This document shows positions 42,866 through 51,163 of a stretch of DNA of 64,000 bases, piece by piece. The notes beneath the pieces are model-generated. The model searched no databases. It had not been told where the DNA came from and worked only from the letters and a program-made list of their open reading frames with translations. The stretch covers positions 6,857-70,856 of the forward strand of contig NZ_JAYGHW010000040.1 of the NCBI RefSeq assembly GCF_034932185.1. The letters run 5' to 3'. The translations under genes were made by a program, and so were the position numbers. Source of the DNA: Spirulina sp034932185. GTDB taxonomy: Bacteria > Cyanobacteriota > Cyanobacteriia > Cyanobacteriales > Spirulinaceae. Position 1 is the first letter of the stretch. Each line of letters opens with the position of its first letter.

Positions 42866-42890
42866 GTAGGGGCAAAAAATCTTTTGCCCT
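42866..42890. repeat. Degenerate copy of the dispersed palindrome
   Basis: GTAGGGGCAAAAAATCTTTT continues GCCCT. It is a variant of the GGGGCGAAAAA family with A for G on the left arm and matching T on the right, so the hairpin is preserved by paired changes. It lies upstream of comM. Confidence 0.65.
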
Positions 42891-42951
42891 CACCCATCGG
42901 CCCGGACAAATCGACTAGAATTGCTCTCGTAGCGACGCGCACAAGAAAACC

Positions 42952-44481
42952 ATGCTAGCCAGAGTTTGGAGCGCAACCGTTGTCGGCATTGATGCAGTGC
43001 AGGTGGGGGTTGAAGTTGATGTTTCTGGGGGGCTGCCCAAAACCGTTTTGGTGGGGTTGCCCGATACCGCCGTGCAGGAATCCCGCGAACGGGTCAATGC
43101 CGCCTTGAAAAACTCCGGCTTTGCCTTCCCGATGCGCAAGATTTTGATCAACCTCACTCCGGCGGATCTACGCAAAGAAGGCCCCAGTTTTGATCTGCCC
43201 ATTAGTATTGGCATCCTCGCCGCCTCAGAACAGGCCAACCCCCAACTTTTGGGGGACTTTATTTTTATTGGTGAATTATCCCTGGATGGCAGCCTGCGGC
43301 CGGTGGCGGGGGTGTTGCCCATTGCGGCGGCGGCCAAGGAATTGGGAATGCGGGGGTTGGTGTTGCCCCTGGATAATGCCCAGGAGGCTGCGGTGGTGGA
43401 GGGCATTGAGGTCTATGGCTTCACCCATTTGCGAGAAATTGCCGATTTCCTCGATCGCCCCCAAACCCATCAACCCATCGCCTTTAACCGCGACATTCTC
43501 GAAGGGGAACCCTGGATCGGGGTTCCTGACTTAAAGGAAGTGAAGGGCCAAAACCATGCCCGCCGAGCTTTGGAAATTGCCGCTGCTGGGGGCCATAACT
43601 TGATTTTTGTCGGGCCGCCGGGCAGTGGCAAAACGATGCTGGCGCGACGGTTGCCGGGGATTTTGCCCCCCTTGAGTTTCCCGGAGGCCCTAGAAGTGTC
43701 TCGGATTCATTCCGTGGCGGGATTACTCAAAGAAAGGGGAACGCTGATCCGCGATCGCCCCTTTCGCAGTCCCCACCATTCCGCCTCAGGGCCTTCTTTA
43801 GTGGGGGGCGGCAGTATTCCCCGACCGGGGGAGATTTCCCTCGCCCATCGGGGGATCCTCTTTCTCGACGAGTTAACCGAGTTCAAGCGCAATGTTTTAG
43901 AATTTTTACGCCAACCCCTCGAAGATGGCCAGGTGACAATTTCCCGCACCCGGCAATCAGTGGAATTCCCCGCACAATTCACCCTCATTGCCAGTACGAA
44001 CCCTTGCCCCTGCGGGTATTATGGCGATCGCCTCCAAGCCTGTACCTGTTCCCCCGTACAGCGGGAACGCTATTGGGCGAAATTATCCGGCCCGTTAATG
44101 GATCGCATTGATCTACAGGTGGCAGTGAATCGCCTCAAACCGGAGGAAATGATCGCCCAAAGCCAAGGGGAGCCTTCGGCGGCCATTCGCGATCGCGTCT
44201 TTCGGGCGCGACAAATAGCGGGCGATCGCTTTCGTCATGAGCCACAAATTCAAGGCAACGCCGAAATGCAAAGCCGCCATCTCCGGGAGCATTGCGCCCT
44301 CGATGATGCCAGCCGCAATTTATTAGAAGGGGCGATCCGCAAGTTAGGGTTATCGGCCCGGGCCATGGATCGCATCCTCAAGGTTTCGCGCACCATCGCT
44401 GATCTGGCGGGAGCGGCTCGGATTCAAGGCCAGCATTTAGCAGAGGCGATTCAATATCGAACCATTGACCGAATGCAGTAG
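42952..44481 (+). CDS. comM: ComM/YifB family magnesium-chelatase-like AAA+ ATPase
   Basis: A 509-residue AAA+ helicase of the ComM/YifB family, which in naturally competent bacteria drives branch migration during chromosomal integration of incoming DNA. The N-terminal Lon-S16-like domain (SGGLPKTVLVGLPDTAVQESRERVNAAL) fills about 1-180. The AAA+ core has Walker A VGPPGSGKTMLARRLPGILP (about 220), Walker B ILFLDELTEF, and the zinc-like NPCPCGYYGDRLQACTCSP insertion; a C-terminal Mg-chelatase lid domain ends it (SGPLMDRIDLQV, LSARAMDRILKVSRTIADL). The stop codon is part of a dispersed palindrome at 44478. Confidence 0.92.
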   Translation: MLARVWSATVVGIDAVQVGVEVDVSGGLPKTVLVGLPDTAVQESRERVNAALKNSGFAFPMRKILINLTPADLRKEGPSFDLPISIGILAASEQANPQLLGDFIFIGELSLDGSLRPVAGVLPIAAAAKELGMRGLVLPLDNAQEAAVVEGIEVYGFTHLREIADFLDRPQTHQPIAFNRDILEGEPWIGVPDLKEVKGQNHARRALEIAAAGGHNLIFVGPPGSGKTMLARRLPGILPPLSFPEALEVSRIHSVAGLLKERGTLIRDRPFRSPHHSASGPSLVGGGSIPRPGEISLAHRGILFLDELTEFKRNVLEFLRQPLEDGQVTISRTRQSVEFPAQFTLIASTNPCPCGYYGDRLQACTCSPVQRERYWAKLSGPLMDRIDLQVAVNRLKPEEMIAQSQGEPSAAIRDRVFRARQIAGDRFRHEPQIQGNAEMQSRHLREHCALDDASRNLLEGAIRKLGLSARAMDRILKVSRTIADLAGAARIQGQHLAEAIQYRTIDRMQ

Positions 44482-44501
44482 GGGCGAAAAATTTTTCGCC
44501 C
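44478..44501. repeat. Dispersed palindrome overlapping the comM stop codon
   Basis: GTAGGGGCGAAAAATTTTTC continues GCCC, a perfect 10-bp dyad GGGCGAAAAA/TTTTTCGCCC. The comM TAG (44479-44481) is formed by the first bases of the repeat. Confidence 0.85.
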
Positions 44502-44528
44502 CCACACCCATTATTTTTCGCCCCACGC

Positions 44529-44620
44529 CCATCGAAAATTTCCTCATCTACCCATCGAAAATTTCCCCAACCACCCATCAGAAATTTCCCCATCTACCCA
44601 TCGAAAATTTCCCCTCTTGG
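44529..44620 (+). repeat. Four tandem 23-bp repeats between comM and ycf3
   Basis: Units start at 44529, 44552, 44575 and 44598, each CCATC(G/A)(A/G)AAATTTCC followed by CTCATCTAC or a variant. The GAAAATTTC core is self-complementary. No coding function is evident. Confidence 0.9.
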
Positions 44621-44697
44621 CCAGAGCGACCGGGGGATCGGTACAATGGGGAGACGAAAAAAGCAAATTCTCATTCGCTGATAATTAAACCAATCCT

Positions 44698-45219
44698 ATG
44701 CCACGCACCCAACGCAACGATAATTTTATTGATAAAAGCTTTACCGTCATGGCAGATCTGATCCTCAAGATCCTGCCCACGAATCAGAAATCCAAAGAAG
44801 CCTTTGCCTATTACCGCGATGGGATGTCCGCCCAAGCCGATGGGGAATATGCCGAAGCCCTGGAGAACTACCATGAGGCCCTGAGCTTGGAGGATGAAGC
44901 GGGCGATCGCAGCTATATCCTCTACAACATTGCCCTGATCCACACCAGTAACGGCGAACACGAAGAGGCTTTAAAGTATTACCACGAGGCGATCGCCCTT
45001 AACGCCCAAATGCCCCAAGCGTTGAATAACGTCGCGGTGATCTACCACTACCAAGGGGAGCAGGCCCGGGAAGCGGGCAATGGTGACGAAGCAGAAGCTC
45101 TTTACGATCGCGCCGCTGAATATTGGAAACAAGCGATCCGCATCGCCCCCAACAACTACATCGAAGCCCAAAACTGGCTGAAAACCACCGGCCGCTCCGA
45201 AATGGATGTCTTTTTCTAA
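44698..45219 (+). CDS. ycf3: Photosystem I assembly protein Ycf3
   Basis: A 173-residue TPR protein needed to assemble photosystem I, binding PsaA and PsaD at the stromal or cytosolic thylakoid face. It opens MPRTQRNDNFIDKSFTVMAD, a hallmark of Ycf3, followed by three TPR units: AFAYYRDGMSAQADGEYAEALENY, YILYNIALIHTSNGEHEEAL, and QALNNVAVIYHYQGEQAREAG. The ending (IRIAPNNYIEAQNWLKTTGR) is conserved. Length matches the family (about 170). ATG 44698 is preceded by the tandem-repeat region and an AT-rich leader. A triple 47-bp repeat follows directly. Confidence 0.95.
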   Translation: MPRTQRNDNFIDKSFTVMADLILKILPTNQKSKEAFAYYRDGMSAQADGEYAEALENYHEALSLEDEAGDRSYILYNIALIHTSNGEHEEALKYYHEAIALNAQMPQALNNVAVIYHYQGEQAREAGNGDEAEALYDRAAEYWKQAIRIAPNNYIEAQNWLKTTGRSEMDVFF

Positions 45220-45224
45220 TCTCA

Positions 45225-45365
45225 ACTTCCCCCTTTTAAAGGGGGACTGAGGGGGATCCTCCCAACAATCTACTTCCCCCTTGTTAAGGGGGACTGAGGG
45301 GGATCCTCCCAACATTCTACTTCCCCCTTGTTAAGGGGGACTGAGGGGGATCCTCCCAACATTCC
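45225..45365 (+). repeat. Three tandem 47-bp repeats between ycf3 and gatC
   Basis: Units at 45225-45271, 45272-45318 and 45319-45365 contain ACTTCCCCCTTGTTAAGGGG, then GACTGAGGGGGATCCTCCC. Copies 2 and 3 are the same except the last base; copy 1 differs at a few positions. Each can fold as two hairpins (CCCCCTT/AAGGGGG and GGGGGATCCTCCC). They may also end the ycf3 transcript. Confidence 0.92.
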
Positions 45366-45384
45366 ACCCATTCCTAACCCAACT

Positions 45385-45684
45385 ATGTCCCACCTCGATC
45401 GCGCCGAAGTTCAAAAAGTCGCCCACCTCGCCCGCCTCAACCTCACCCCAGAGGAAGAAATTGCCTTCACCACCCAACTGGGCAGCATCCTCGACTACTT
45501 CGAGCAACTCAGCGGCCTCGATACCGAAGGCGTAGCCCCCACCACCCGCGCCATTGAACTGAGCAACGTCCTACGGGCCGATGAATTGCAACCCACCGTA
45601 GATCGTGAGGCCATGCTCCAAGAAGCCCCCGCTCCAGAGGGGGATTTCTTCCGAGTGCCGCAAATTCTAGGGGGAGAAGATTAA
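45385..45684 (+). CDS. gatC: Glu/Asp-tRNA(Gln/Asn) amidotransferase subunit C
   Basis: The 99-residue small subunit of the GatCAB amidotransferase, which converts misacylated Glu-tRNA(Gln) to Gln-tRNA(Gln) and stabilises GatA and GatB. The GatC pattern is clear: VQKVAHLARLNLTPEEEIAF, QLGSILDYFEQLSGLDTEGV, a central NVLRADELQPTVDREAML, and a C-terminal GDFFRVPQILGGED. ATG 45385 is chosen; the upstream frame to 45328 is translated from the 47-bp repeats. gatA and gatB are not in the window. Confidence 0.95.
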   Translation: MSHLDRAEVQKVAHLARLNLTPEEEIAFTTQLGSILDYFEQLSGLDTEGVAPTTRAIELSNVLRADELQPTVDREAMLQEAPAPEGDFFRVPQILGGED

Positions 45685-45776
45685 GCCAGCTTAACAGTCG
45701 CTTTGACTTTTCTGATTGACCCTGCCTAAGATGGGGATGGGGTTAGCTAGAGGAGTCCCCTCTAGGGAGGTTCGTT

Positions 45777-45992
45777 ATGACGACTGCAACTGTCTCGATG
45801 ACCGATGATCTGTCCGAAGTGACAGCGGAAGATGTGGCCGCCTTGGCCTTGCGTTTGGAGCAGGATGATTATCCGACTCCCTTCGCGGCTTTGAAGGACT
45901 GGCATTTTTTGCGGGCGATCGCCTTCCACAATGCCGATCTCGTGGAACCCTATCTCTATCTCCTGGATATTGAAGCGTTCGACGAAGGTTAA
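45777..45992 (+). CDS. DUF2555 family protein
   Basis: A 71-residue cyanobacterial protein of unknown function: LSEVTAEDVAALALRLEQDD, YPTPFAALKDWHFLRAIAFH and an acidic end YLYLLDIEAFDEG. No membrane helix or cysteine is present. GGGAGG (minus about 9) precedes ATG 45777. coaBC starts 6 bases after its stop, an arrangement suggesting co-transcription. Confidence 0.85.
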   Translation: MTTATVSMTDDLSEVTAEDVAALALRLEQDDYPTPFAALKDWHFLRAIAFHNADLVEPYLYLLDIEAFDEG

Positions 45993-45998
45993 CCAACC

Positions 45999-47234
45999 AT
46001 GACGGCATTGGCGGATAGCCACATCCTCATTGCAGTAGGCGGCGGTATCGCCGCCTATAAAGTTTGTAGCCTCATTTCCAGTTTGGGTAAGGCAGGGATT
46101 GCCGTGCGCGTCCTCCTCACCGACGCGGCTCAAGCATTCATCACCCCCCTCACTGTCGCCACCCTCAGCCGCCACCGCGCCTATACCGATGGGGATTTTT
46201 GGCAGGGGGATCAGGGACGGCCCTTGCATATTGAATTGGGGGAATGGGCGGATCTGATTTTGATTGCGCCGTTAACGGCCCATACGTTGGCGAAGTTGGC
46301 CCATGGATTAGCGGATAATTTACTCACGAATACGATCCTCGCCTCCCGTTGCCCCGTCCTGCTGGCTCCCGCCATGAATACGGAGATGTGGGAACAGGTG
46401 AGTGTGCAACGGAATTGGCAACAGGTGCAAGCCGATCCCCGTTACCACGGGTTAGCTACGGGGGTGGGGTTGTTAGCTTGCGATCGCCTTGGCCCCGGAC
46501 GGATGGCGGAACCGGAGGCCCTAGAAATTGCGATCGAATCCCTCGCCATTACGGGAGGCAAGCGGGATCTGGTGGGGAAACATTTATTAATTACCGCCGG
46601 GAGTACGCGGGAATTTCTCGATCCGGTGCGATTCATTGGCAATCCCTCGACGGGAAAAATGGGTATTGCTTTGGCCCAAGCTGCTTTGGCCAGAGGTGCA
46701 ACGGTGACGCTGATCCATGGCCCTTTAAGTTTTACCCCTGCTTTCCCCCAAACCGAAAAACTAACCCTGATCCCCATCACCACCGCCAGGGAATTAGCAA
46801 CAGAACTCGATCGCCACTTTCCCGATGCTGATTGGCTGCTCATGGCCGCCGCCGTTGCCGATGTGCGCCCCACCACAACAGCCCCCCACAAGTTAGCTAA
46901 GGCAGAATTGCCCCAAGCTCTCCCCCTGGAGCCAGTACCGGATTTAATCGCCACCCTTAGCCAACGGAAACAACCCCACCAAAAACTGATCGGGTTTGCG
47001 GCCCAAACCGGGGAGATTATCCCGCCGGCCTTGGGGAAGTTGGAGCGAAAGGGATTGGGGGCGATCGTTGCCAATCCCATTGATCAACCCGGTGCGGGAT
47101 TTGGTAGTGATACCAATCGGGGGATCTGGTTAACCGCAACGCAACAAATTCCCCTCCCAGCCGGAAGTAAATTAGCCATGGCCCATCGCATTTTAGATTT
47201 AGGCCATGGGTGCGCTGCTGGGGTGAGCATTTAA
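45999..47234 (+). CDS. coaBC: Bifunctional phosphopantothenoylcysteine decarboxylase / phosphopantothenate-cysteine ligase
   Basis: A 411-residue enzyme catalysing two steps of coenzyme A synthesis. The N-terminal flavin-dependent CoaC half (about 1-185) shows VGGGIAAYKVCSLIS, LTDAAQAFITPLT, HIELGEWADLILIAPLTAHT and LLAPAMNTEMWE (PASANT-like substrate region). The CoaB half (about 190-411) shows KHLLITAGSTREFLDPVRFIGNPSTGKMG, MAAAVADVRP and a C-terminal KGLGAIVANPI. Both active-site regions look intact. It follows the DUF2555 gene by 6 bases. An inverted-repeat element (47234-47328) starts right at its stop. Confidence 0.95.
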   Translation: MTALADSHILIAVGGGIAAYKVCSLISSLGKAGIAVRVLLTDAAQAFITPLTVATLSRHRAYTDGDFWQGDQGRPLHIELGEWADLILIAPLTAHTLAKLAHGLADNLLTNTILASRCPVLLAPAMNTEMWEQVSVQRNWQQVQADPRYHGLATGVGLLACDRLGPGRMAEPEALEIAIESLAITGGKRDLVGKHLLITAGSTREFLDPVRFIGNPSTGKMGIALAQAALARGATVTLIHGPLSFTPAFPQTEKLTLIPITTARELATELDRHFPDADWLLMAAAVADVRPTTTAPHKLAKAELPQALPLEPVPDLIATLSQRKQPHQKLIGFAAQTGEIIPPALGKLERKGLGAIVANPIDQPGAGFGSDTNRGIWLTATQQIPLPAGSKLAMAHRILDLGHGCAAGVSI

Positions 47235-47328
47235 ACCCCCTTATTAAGGGGGTCGGCGCAGCCGGGGGGATCATGCAGACTGCGGCGGAGCGTGATCCCC
47301 CCCTGCCCCCCCTTAAAAAGGGGGGGTT
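47234..47328. repeat. Imperfect palindromic element of about 95 bp
   Basis: The ends (AACCCCCTTATTAAGGGGG and the reverse of CCCCCCTTAAAAAGGGGGGG) and inner GGGGGGATCATGCAGACTGC / GGAGCGTGATCCCCCC arms are inverted repeats. It shares motifs with the 47-bp repeats at 45225 and could fold as one long hairpin, like a miniature mobile element without genes. The remaining gap to rpe is AT-rich and empty. Confidence 0.65.
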
Positions 47329-47527
47329 CAAGAAGCTAGATTTATTGATGATTTTGCTAATTGCTGAAATAGAGACTAGGCAAGGGTTTTAGGACTTATT
47401 TTTACACAATGACTCACCCTGGGAGCGGGATTTAGGGTGAGGGCGAAATCAGAATTAATTATGAAAAATCGTTAAATTTTGTTAATCTAGATACCAAAGA
47501 ATTCCATAATTTCCGGAGAGCCACACC

Positions 47528-48229
47528 ATGACCCAAAAGCACACCGTCGTCGCCCCCTCAATCCTTTCTGCGGACTTTGGCCGGCTGGGGGAAGAAATTC
47601 GTGCCGTTGATGCGGCGGGCGCGGATTGGATTCATGTGGATGTGATGGATGGCCGCTTTGTGCCGAACATCACCATTGGCCCCCTGATTGTGGAAGCGGT
47701 GCGCCCCCACACTCAAAAACCCTTAGATGTCCATTTGATGATTGTCGAACCGGAAAAATATGTGGCCGATTTCGCCAAAGCCGGGGCTGATATTATCTCC
47801 GTCCATGCCGAACACAATGCTTCCCCCCACCTCCACCGTACCCTCGGCCAAATCCGCGAACTGGGCAAACAGGCCGGCGTGGTGCTGAACCCCTCTACAC
47901 CCTTGGCGTTGATTGAATACGTTTTAGAGTTGTGTGATTTGGTGTTGATCATGAGTGTTAACCCCGGTTTTGGCGGCCAAAGCTTTATCCCCGGCGTGTT
48001 GCCCAAAATTCGCCAACTGCGCCAAATGTGTGATGAGCGGGGTTTAGATCCTTGGATTGAAGTGGATGGCGGTTTGAAGCCCAATAATACTTGGCAGGTG
48101 TTGGAAGCGGGGGCCAATGCGATCGTGGCTGGTTCTGCGGTGTTTAAGGCTCCTGACTATGCCACGGCCATCGAAGGGGTACGCAACAGCAAGCGTCCCG
48201 CCAATGCACCGGAATTGGTGACGGCTTAA
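47528..48229 (+). CDS. rpe: Ribulose-phosphate 3-epimerase
   Basis: A 233-residue TIM-barrel enzyme interconverting ribulose-5-phosphate and xylulose-5-phosphate in the Calvin and pentose phosphate cycles. Conserved motifs are APSILSADFGRLGEEI, WIHVDVMDGRFVPNITIG (metal-binding His and Asp), PLDVHLMIVEPEKYV, ISVHAEHNASPH, LIMSVNPGFGGQSFIP and EVDGGLKPNN, all intact. ATG 47528 has GGAG 10 bases upstream. A hairpin repeat at 48240 follows 10 bases past the stop. Confidence 0.97.
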   Translation: MTQKHTVVAPSILSADFGRLGEEIRAVDAAGADWIHVDVMDGRFVPNITIGPLIVEAVRPHTQKPLDVHLMIVEPEKYVADFAKAGADIISVHAEHNASPHLHRTLGQIRELGKQAGVVLNPSTPLALIEYVLELCDLVLIMSVNPGFGGQSFIPGVLPKIRQLRQMCDERGLDPWIEVDGGLKPNNTWQVLEAGANAIVAGSAVFKAPDYATAIEGVRNSKRPANAPELVTA

Positions 48230-48239
48230 GCGATCATGT

Positions 48240-48262
48240 AGGGGCGGATCGCATCCGCCCCT
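48240..48262. repeat. Palindromic hairpin after rpe
   Basis: AGGGGCGGAT and ATCCGCCCCT form a perfect 10-bp stem with loop CGC. It belongs to the wider GTAGGGGCG...CGCCCCT hairpin type and may end the rpe transcript. A second palindrome GCGGACTTCAGTCCGC lies at 48291-48306 and has a near copy, inverted, at about 22717-22732. Confidence 0.75.
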
Positions 48263-48328
48263 TGCAGAATCATCAGGATAAGTTTGTAGTGCGGACTTCA
48301 GTCCGCTCCCCCATAACAATGAAGCAAT

Positions 48329-48640
48329 ATGTTAGCCCTAAGTTACCCACATATTGAGAAGCAAGACGATCAACCGGCACGATTACAGCGATTCCCCCGT
48401 GTTCGGGTCGCGCAAATTGTGATGGATTATCTCGCCTATGGTTGGTCTGTGGAGGAAATATGCCGACAGCACCTTTATTTAAAACCAGCCGAAGCTCATG
48501 CAGCAATGGGCTACTATTTTGATCATCAGGAAGAAATCGATCAGGAAATCACCCAAGAATGGGAGCAGGTGCAAGCTAGCATCACCCCAGGCACTAGATC
48601 ACCTTTTTACACCAGAATGAAAGCGAGAGGGCTGCTGTAA
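48329..48640 (+). CDS. DUF433 family putative antitoxin
   Basis: A 103-residue protein with the DUF433 winged-helix-like core: RVRVAQIVMDYLAYGWSVEEICRQHLYLKPAEAHAAMGYYFDHQEEID. Proteins of this family are antitoxins paired with DUF5615 PIN-like toxins. The C-terminal half is charged and helical, likely wrapping the toxin. Here the following gene (48641-48754) is only a remnant of such a toxin, so the antitoxin has lost its partner. ATG 48329 gives a family-length protein. Confidence 0.78.
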   Translation: MLALSYPHIEKQDDQPARLQRFPRVRVAQIVMDYLAYGWSVEEICRQHLYLKPAEAHAAMGYYFDHQEEIDQEITQEWEQVQASITPGTRSPFYTRMKARGLL

Positions 48641-48754
48641 GTGGCGATCGCTTTGTATATGGATGTTCACATTCCTCAAGCCATTACTGATACTGATCAG
48701 TTTAGGGAACGGGGCGTTACGGTTTCACCTCACAGCACTCTACAACAGGGTTGA
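48641..48754 (+). pseudogene. Truncated DUF5615 PIN-like toxin remnant
   Basis: Immediately after the DUF433 stop, a GTG-started frame reads VAIALYMDVHIPQAIT, then QFRERGVTVSPHSTLQQG and stop, 37 residues. The first 30 resemble the start of DUF5615 toxins (YMDxHIPxAIT...LRxRGVxV), normally about 110 residues, with a possible two-residue insertion (TD) and then divergence. The rest of the domain is missing. Confidence 0.6.
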
Positions 48755-49012
48755 TCTCTATCTATCTCCTGTGGGAATGTGGGGGCGTAACGATCGCACC
48801 CCTACGAAGGGCCAAAAAAACCTATAATTGAAAGTTGCCCTGTTGCTACGATCTTGTTCTTTGGACAGCAGGCTCAACGTCAGCATCCCGGTTTTGGGTT
48901 TGCTGGAGTTATTTCTGTGTAAAGAAACTTACAACAGGCTTGCCCGTGGGACTGTAAATTTTAACTTTTACCGTGACTGCTGGGTGTACCCACCCCTTTG
49001 TTCTGAACTATT

Positions 49013-51124
49013 ATGACTGATGCAATCCGCTTTTTGATGTGCGCCCCTGACCACTACGATGTGGACTATGTGATTAACCCCTGGATGGAGGGGAATATTC
49101 ATAAATCCTCCCGCGATCGCGCCGCTGAACAATGGCATAAACTCCACCATGTGATTAAAGATCATGCCATTGTGGATCTCGTTGCTCCGGAAAAAGGTTG
49201 GCCGGATATGGTGTTTACCGCCAATGCGGGCCTCGTTTTGGGGCAAAATGTCGTTCTCAGCCGCTTCCTCCACCCCGAACGCCAAGGGGAAGAACCCTAT
49301 TTCAAAGCCTGGTTTGAAGCCAATGGCTATACGGTTTACGAATTGCCTTCGGATTTGCCCTTTGAGGGGGCCGGGGATGCCCTCTTTGACCGCGAAGGCC
49401 GTTGGCTCTGGGCGGGCTATGGGTTCCGCACTGAATTGGATTCCCACCCGATGATTGCCAAGTGGTTAGATACGGAAGTGCTCTCCCTGCGCTTAGTTGA
49501 TAACCGCTTCTATCACCTCGATACCTGCTTCTGTCCTCTCAAAGGCGGCTATCTTCTCTACTATCCCCCCGCCTTTGATGCCTATTCCAATCATTTGATT
49601 GAGCGGCGGGTTCCGGCGGAAAAACGGATTGCGATCGCCGAAGCCGATGCGGTGAATTTCGCCTGTAATGCGGTCAACATTAACGAAATTGTGATCATGA
49701 ATAATGCCAGCGCAGGGCTAAAACAGCGCTTGGCAGATGTGGGCTTTACCGTCATTGAAACCCCCTTAACGGAATTCCTCAAAGCGGGGGGGGCGGCTAA
49801 ATGCCTCACCCTCCGCACCACCGAGCCGGTGTTAGCGGATGTTCACGCCCGGGTCACGGTGCAAACCCGCACGATCCAAATGCAGGGGCATTTACTCGAT
49901 GCGGGGATTTTGAACCGTGCCTTAGATCTCGTTGTTGAGCGGGGGGGCAGCTTCAAAGTCCTCAACTTTAACCTCGGCGTAGAGCGGCAAAGTACCTCCA
50001 TGGCAGATGTGCGGGTATCCGCTCCCGATCATCAGGTCATGGAAGACATCATGACCGACTTGATCGAACTGGGGGCGGTGGATCGCCCGACGGAAGAGCG
50101 AGATGCGGTGTTAGAGCCGGTATTATTAGCTGGTGTCGGCCCCGATGATTTCTATGTCACGACGATTTACCCCACGGAAGTCCGGATTCAGGGTCAATGG
50201 GTGCGGGTGCAGGATCAACGCATGGATGGGGCGATCGCCGTCCTCAATACCCCTGATGGGCCGGTGGCTCGCTGCAAATTGTTGCGGGATTTAACCACCG
50301 AGGAAAAGGTGGTCGTTGGGGCCCAAGGGCTGCGCACGGTGCGCAAGGTGGATGAACGGACGAAACAAACCCGGGCCGAAGAGTTCAGCTTTATGGGGTC
50401 TGGGGTCTCCAGTGAGCGGCGTGTGGAATTGGTCGTGGAGCAAATCGCCTGGGAACTGCGCCACATCCGCGATCAGGGGGGCAAGGTTGTCGTGACGGCG
50501 GGGCCGGTGGTGATCCATACCGGCGGCAGTCAACACCTAGCCCGGTTGATCCGTGAAGGATATGTGCAAGCGTTGTTAGGGGGGAATGCGATCGCCGTCC
50601 ACGATATGGAGCAGGCAATGATGGGGACATCCTTAGGGGTGGATATGAAGCAGGGGGTTCCCGTCCATGGGGGCCACCGTCACCATTTGAAGATTATCAA
50701 CACCGTGCGCCGTCATGGTTCCATCACCCAATTTGTCGAATCCGGGGAACTGCAACGGGGGATTATGTATGAATGCGTTAAACATGATGTGCCGTTCTGT
50801 TTAGCCGGTTCGATTCGCGATGATGGCCCCTTGCCGGATACGGAAATGGATTTGCTCAAGGCGCAATCGGAATATGCCCGGCTCTTGGAAGGGGCGGATA
50901 TGATCCTGATGCTCTCCACCATGCTCCATTCCATCGGAGTGGGGAATATGACCCCCGCAGGCGTGAAGATGGTTTGTGTGGATATTAACCCGGCGGTGGT
51001 GACGAAATTGAGCGATCGCGGCTCCATCGAATCTGTAGGCGTTGTCACCGATGTGGGCTTATTCCTGAGCCTATTGGTGAAGCAGTTGGATCAACTCACC
51101 AACCCCTACGCAACGGTGGTTTAG
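49013..51124 (+). CDS. argZ: Arginine dihydrolase ArgZ / AgrE-type bifunctional enzyme
   Basis: A 703-residue enzyme of cyanobacterial arginine catabolism. The N-terminal guanidino-group-modifying domain (1-280) turns arginine into ornithine, CO2 and ammonia; it shows FTANAGLVLGQNVVLSRF, and the catalytic cysteine is Cys264 in GGAAKCLTLRT. The middle LOR/SDH-type domain and the C-terminal Rossmann-like part (GGNAIAVHDMEQAMMGTSLG, GGHRHHLKIINTVRRHGSI, SIGVGNMTPAGVKMVCVDIN) correspond to the ornithine cyclodeaminase half of AgrE, yielding proline. Length matches full AgrE/ArgZ. ATG 49013 is used. The 258 bases upstream hold no gene I can see. Confidence 0.92.
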   Translation: MTDAIRFLMCAPDHYDVDYVINPWMEGNIHKSSRDRAAEQWHKLHHVIKDHAIVDLVAPEKGWPDMVFTANAGLVLGQNVVLSRFLHPERQGEEPYFKAWFEANGYTVYELPSDLPFEGAGDALFDREGRWLWAGYGFRTELDSHPMIAKWLDTEVLSLRLVDNRFYHLDTCFCPLKGGYLLYYPPAFDAYSNHLIERRVPAEKRIAIAEADAVNFACNAVNINEIVIMNNASAGLKQRLADVGFTVIETPLTEFLKAGGAAKCLTLRTTEPVLADVHARVTVQTRTIQMQGHLLDAGILNRALDLVVERGGSFKVLNFNLGVERQSTSMADVRVSAPDHQVMEDIMTDLIELGAVDRPTEERDAVLEPVLLAGVGPDDFYVTTIYPTEVRIQGQWVRVQDQRMDGAIAVLNTPDGPVARCKLLRDLTTEEKVVVGAQGLRTVRKVDERTKQTRAEEFSFMGSGVSSERRVELVVEQIAWELRHIRDQGGKVVVTAGPVVIHTGGSQHLARLIREGYVQALLGGNAIAVHDMEQAMMGTSLGVDMKQGVPVHGGHRHHLKIINTVRRHGSITQFVESGELQRGIMYECVKHDVPFCLAGSIRDDGPLPDTEMDLLKAQSEYARLLEGADMILMLSTMLHSIGVGNMTPAGVKMVCVDINPAVVTKLSDRGSIESVGVVTDVGLFLSLLVKQLDQLTNPYATVV

Positions 51125-51131
51125 TCAATGG

Positions 51132-51155
51132 AGGGGCGAAATATTTTTCGCCCCT
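51132..51155. repeat. Dispersed palindrome between argZ and vapC
   Basis: AGGGGCGAAATATTTTTCGC continues CCCT. It is a copy of the GGGGCGAAAAA family and lies between two convergent genes, where it may act as a shared terminator. Confidence 0.75.
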
Positions 51156-51163
51156 ACACCACT

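Noticed and set aside
44529..44620. CRISPR array at the 23-bp repeats
   Set aside because: The repeats are contiguous, without spacers, and degenerate.
45225..45365. CRISPR array at the triple 47-bp repeat
   Set aside because: The units are directly abutting with no unique spacers and no cas genes are nearby.
47234..47328. Insertion sequence at the 95-bp palindrome
   Set aside because: It has no transposase, and no clear target duplication could be seen, so it is listed only as a repeat.
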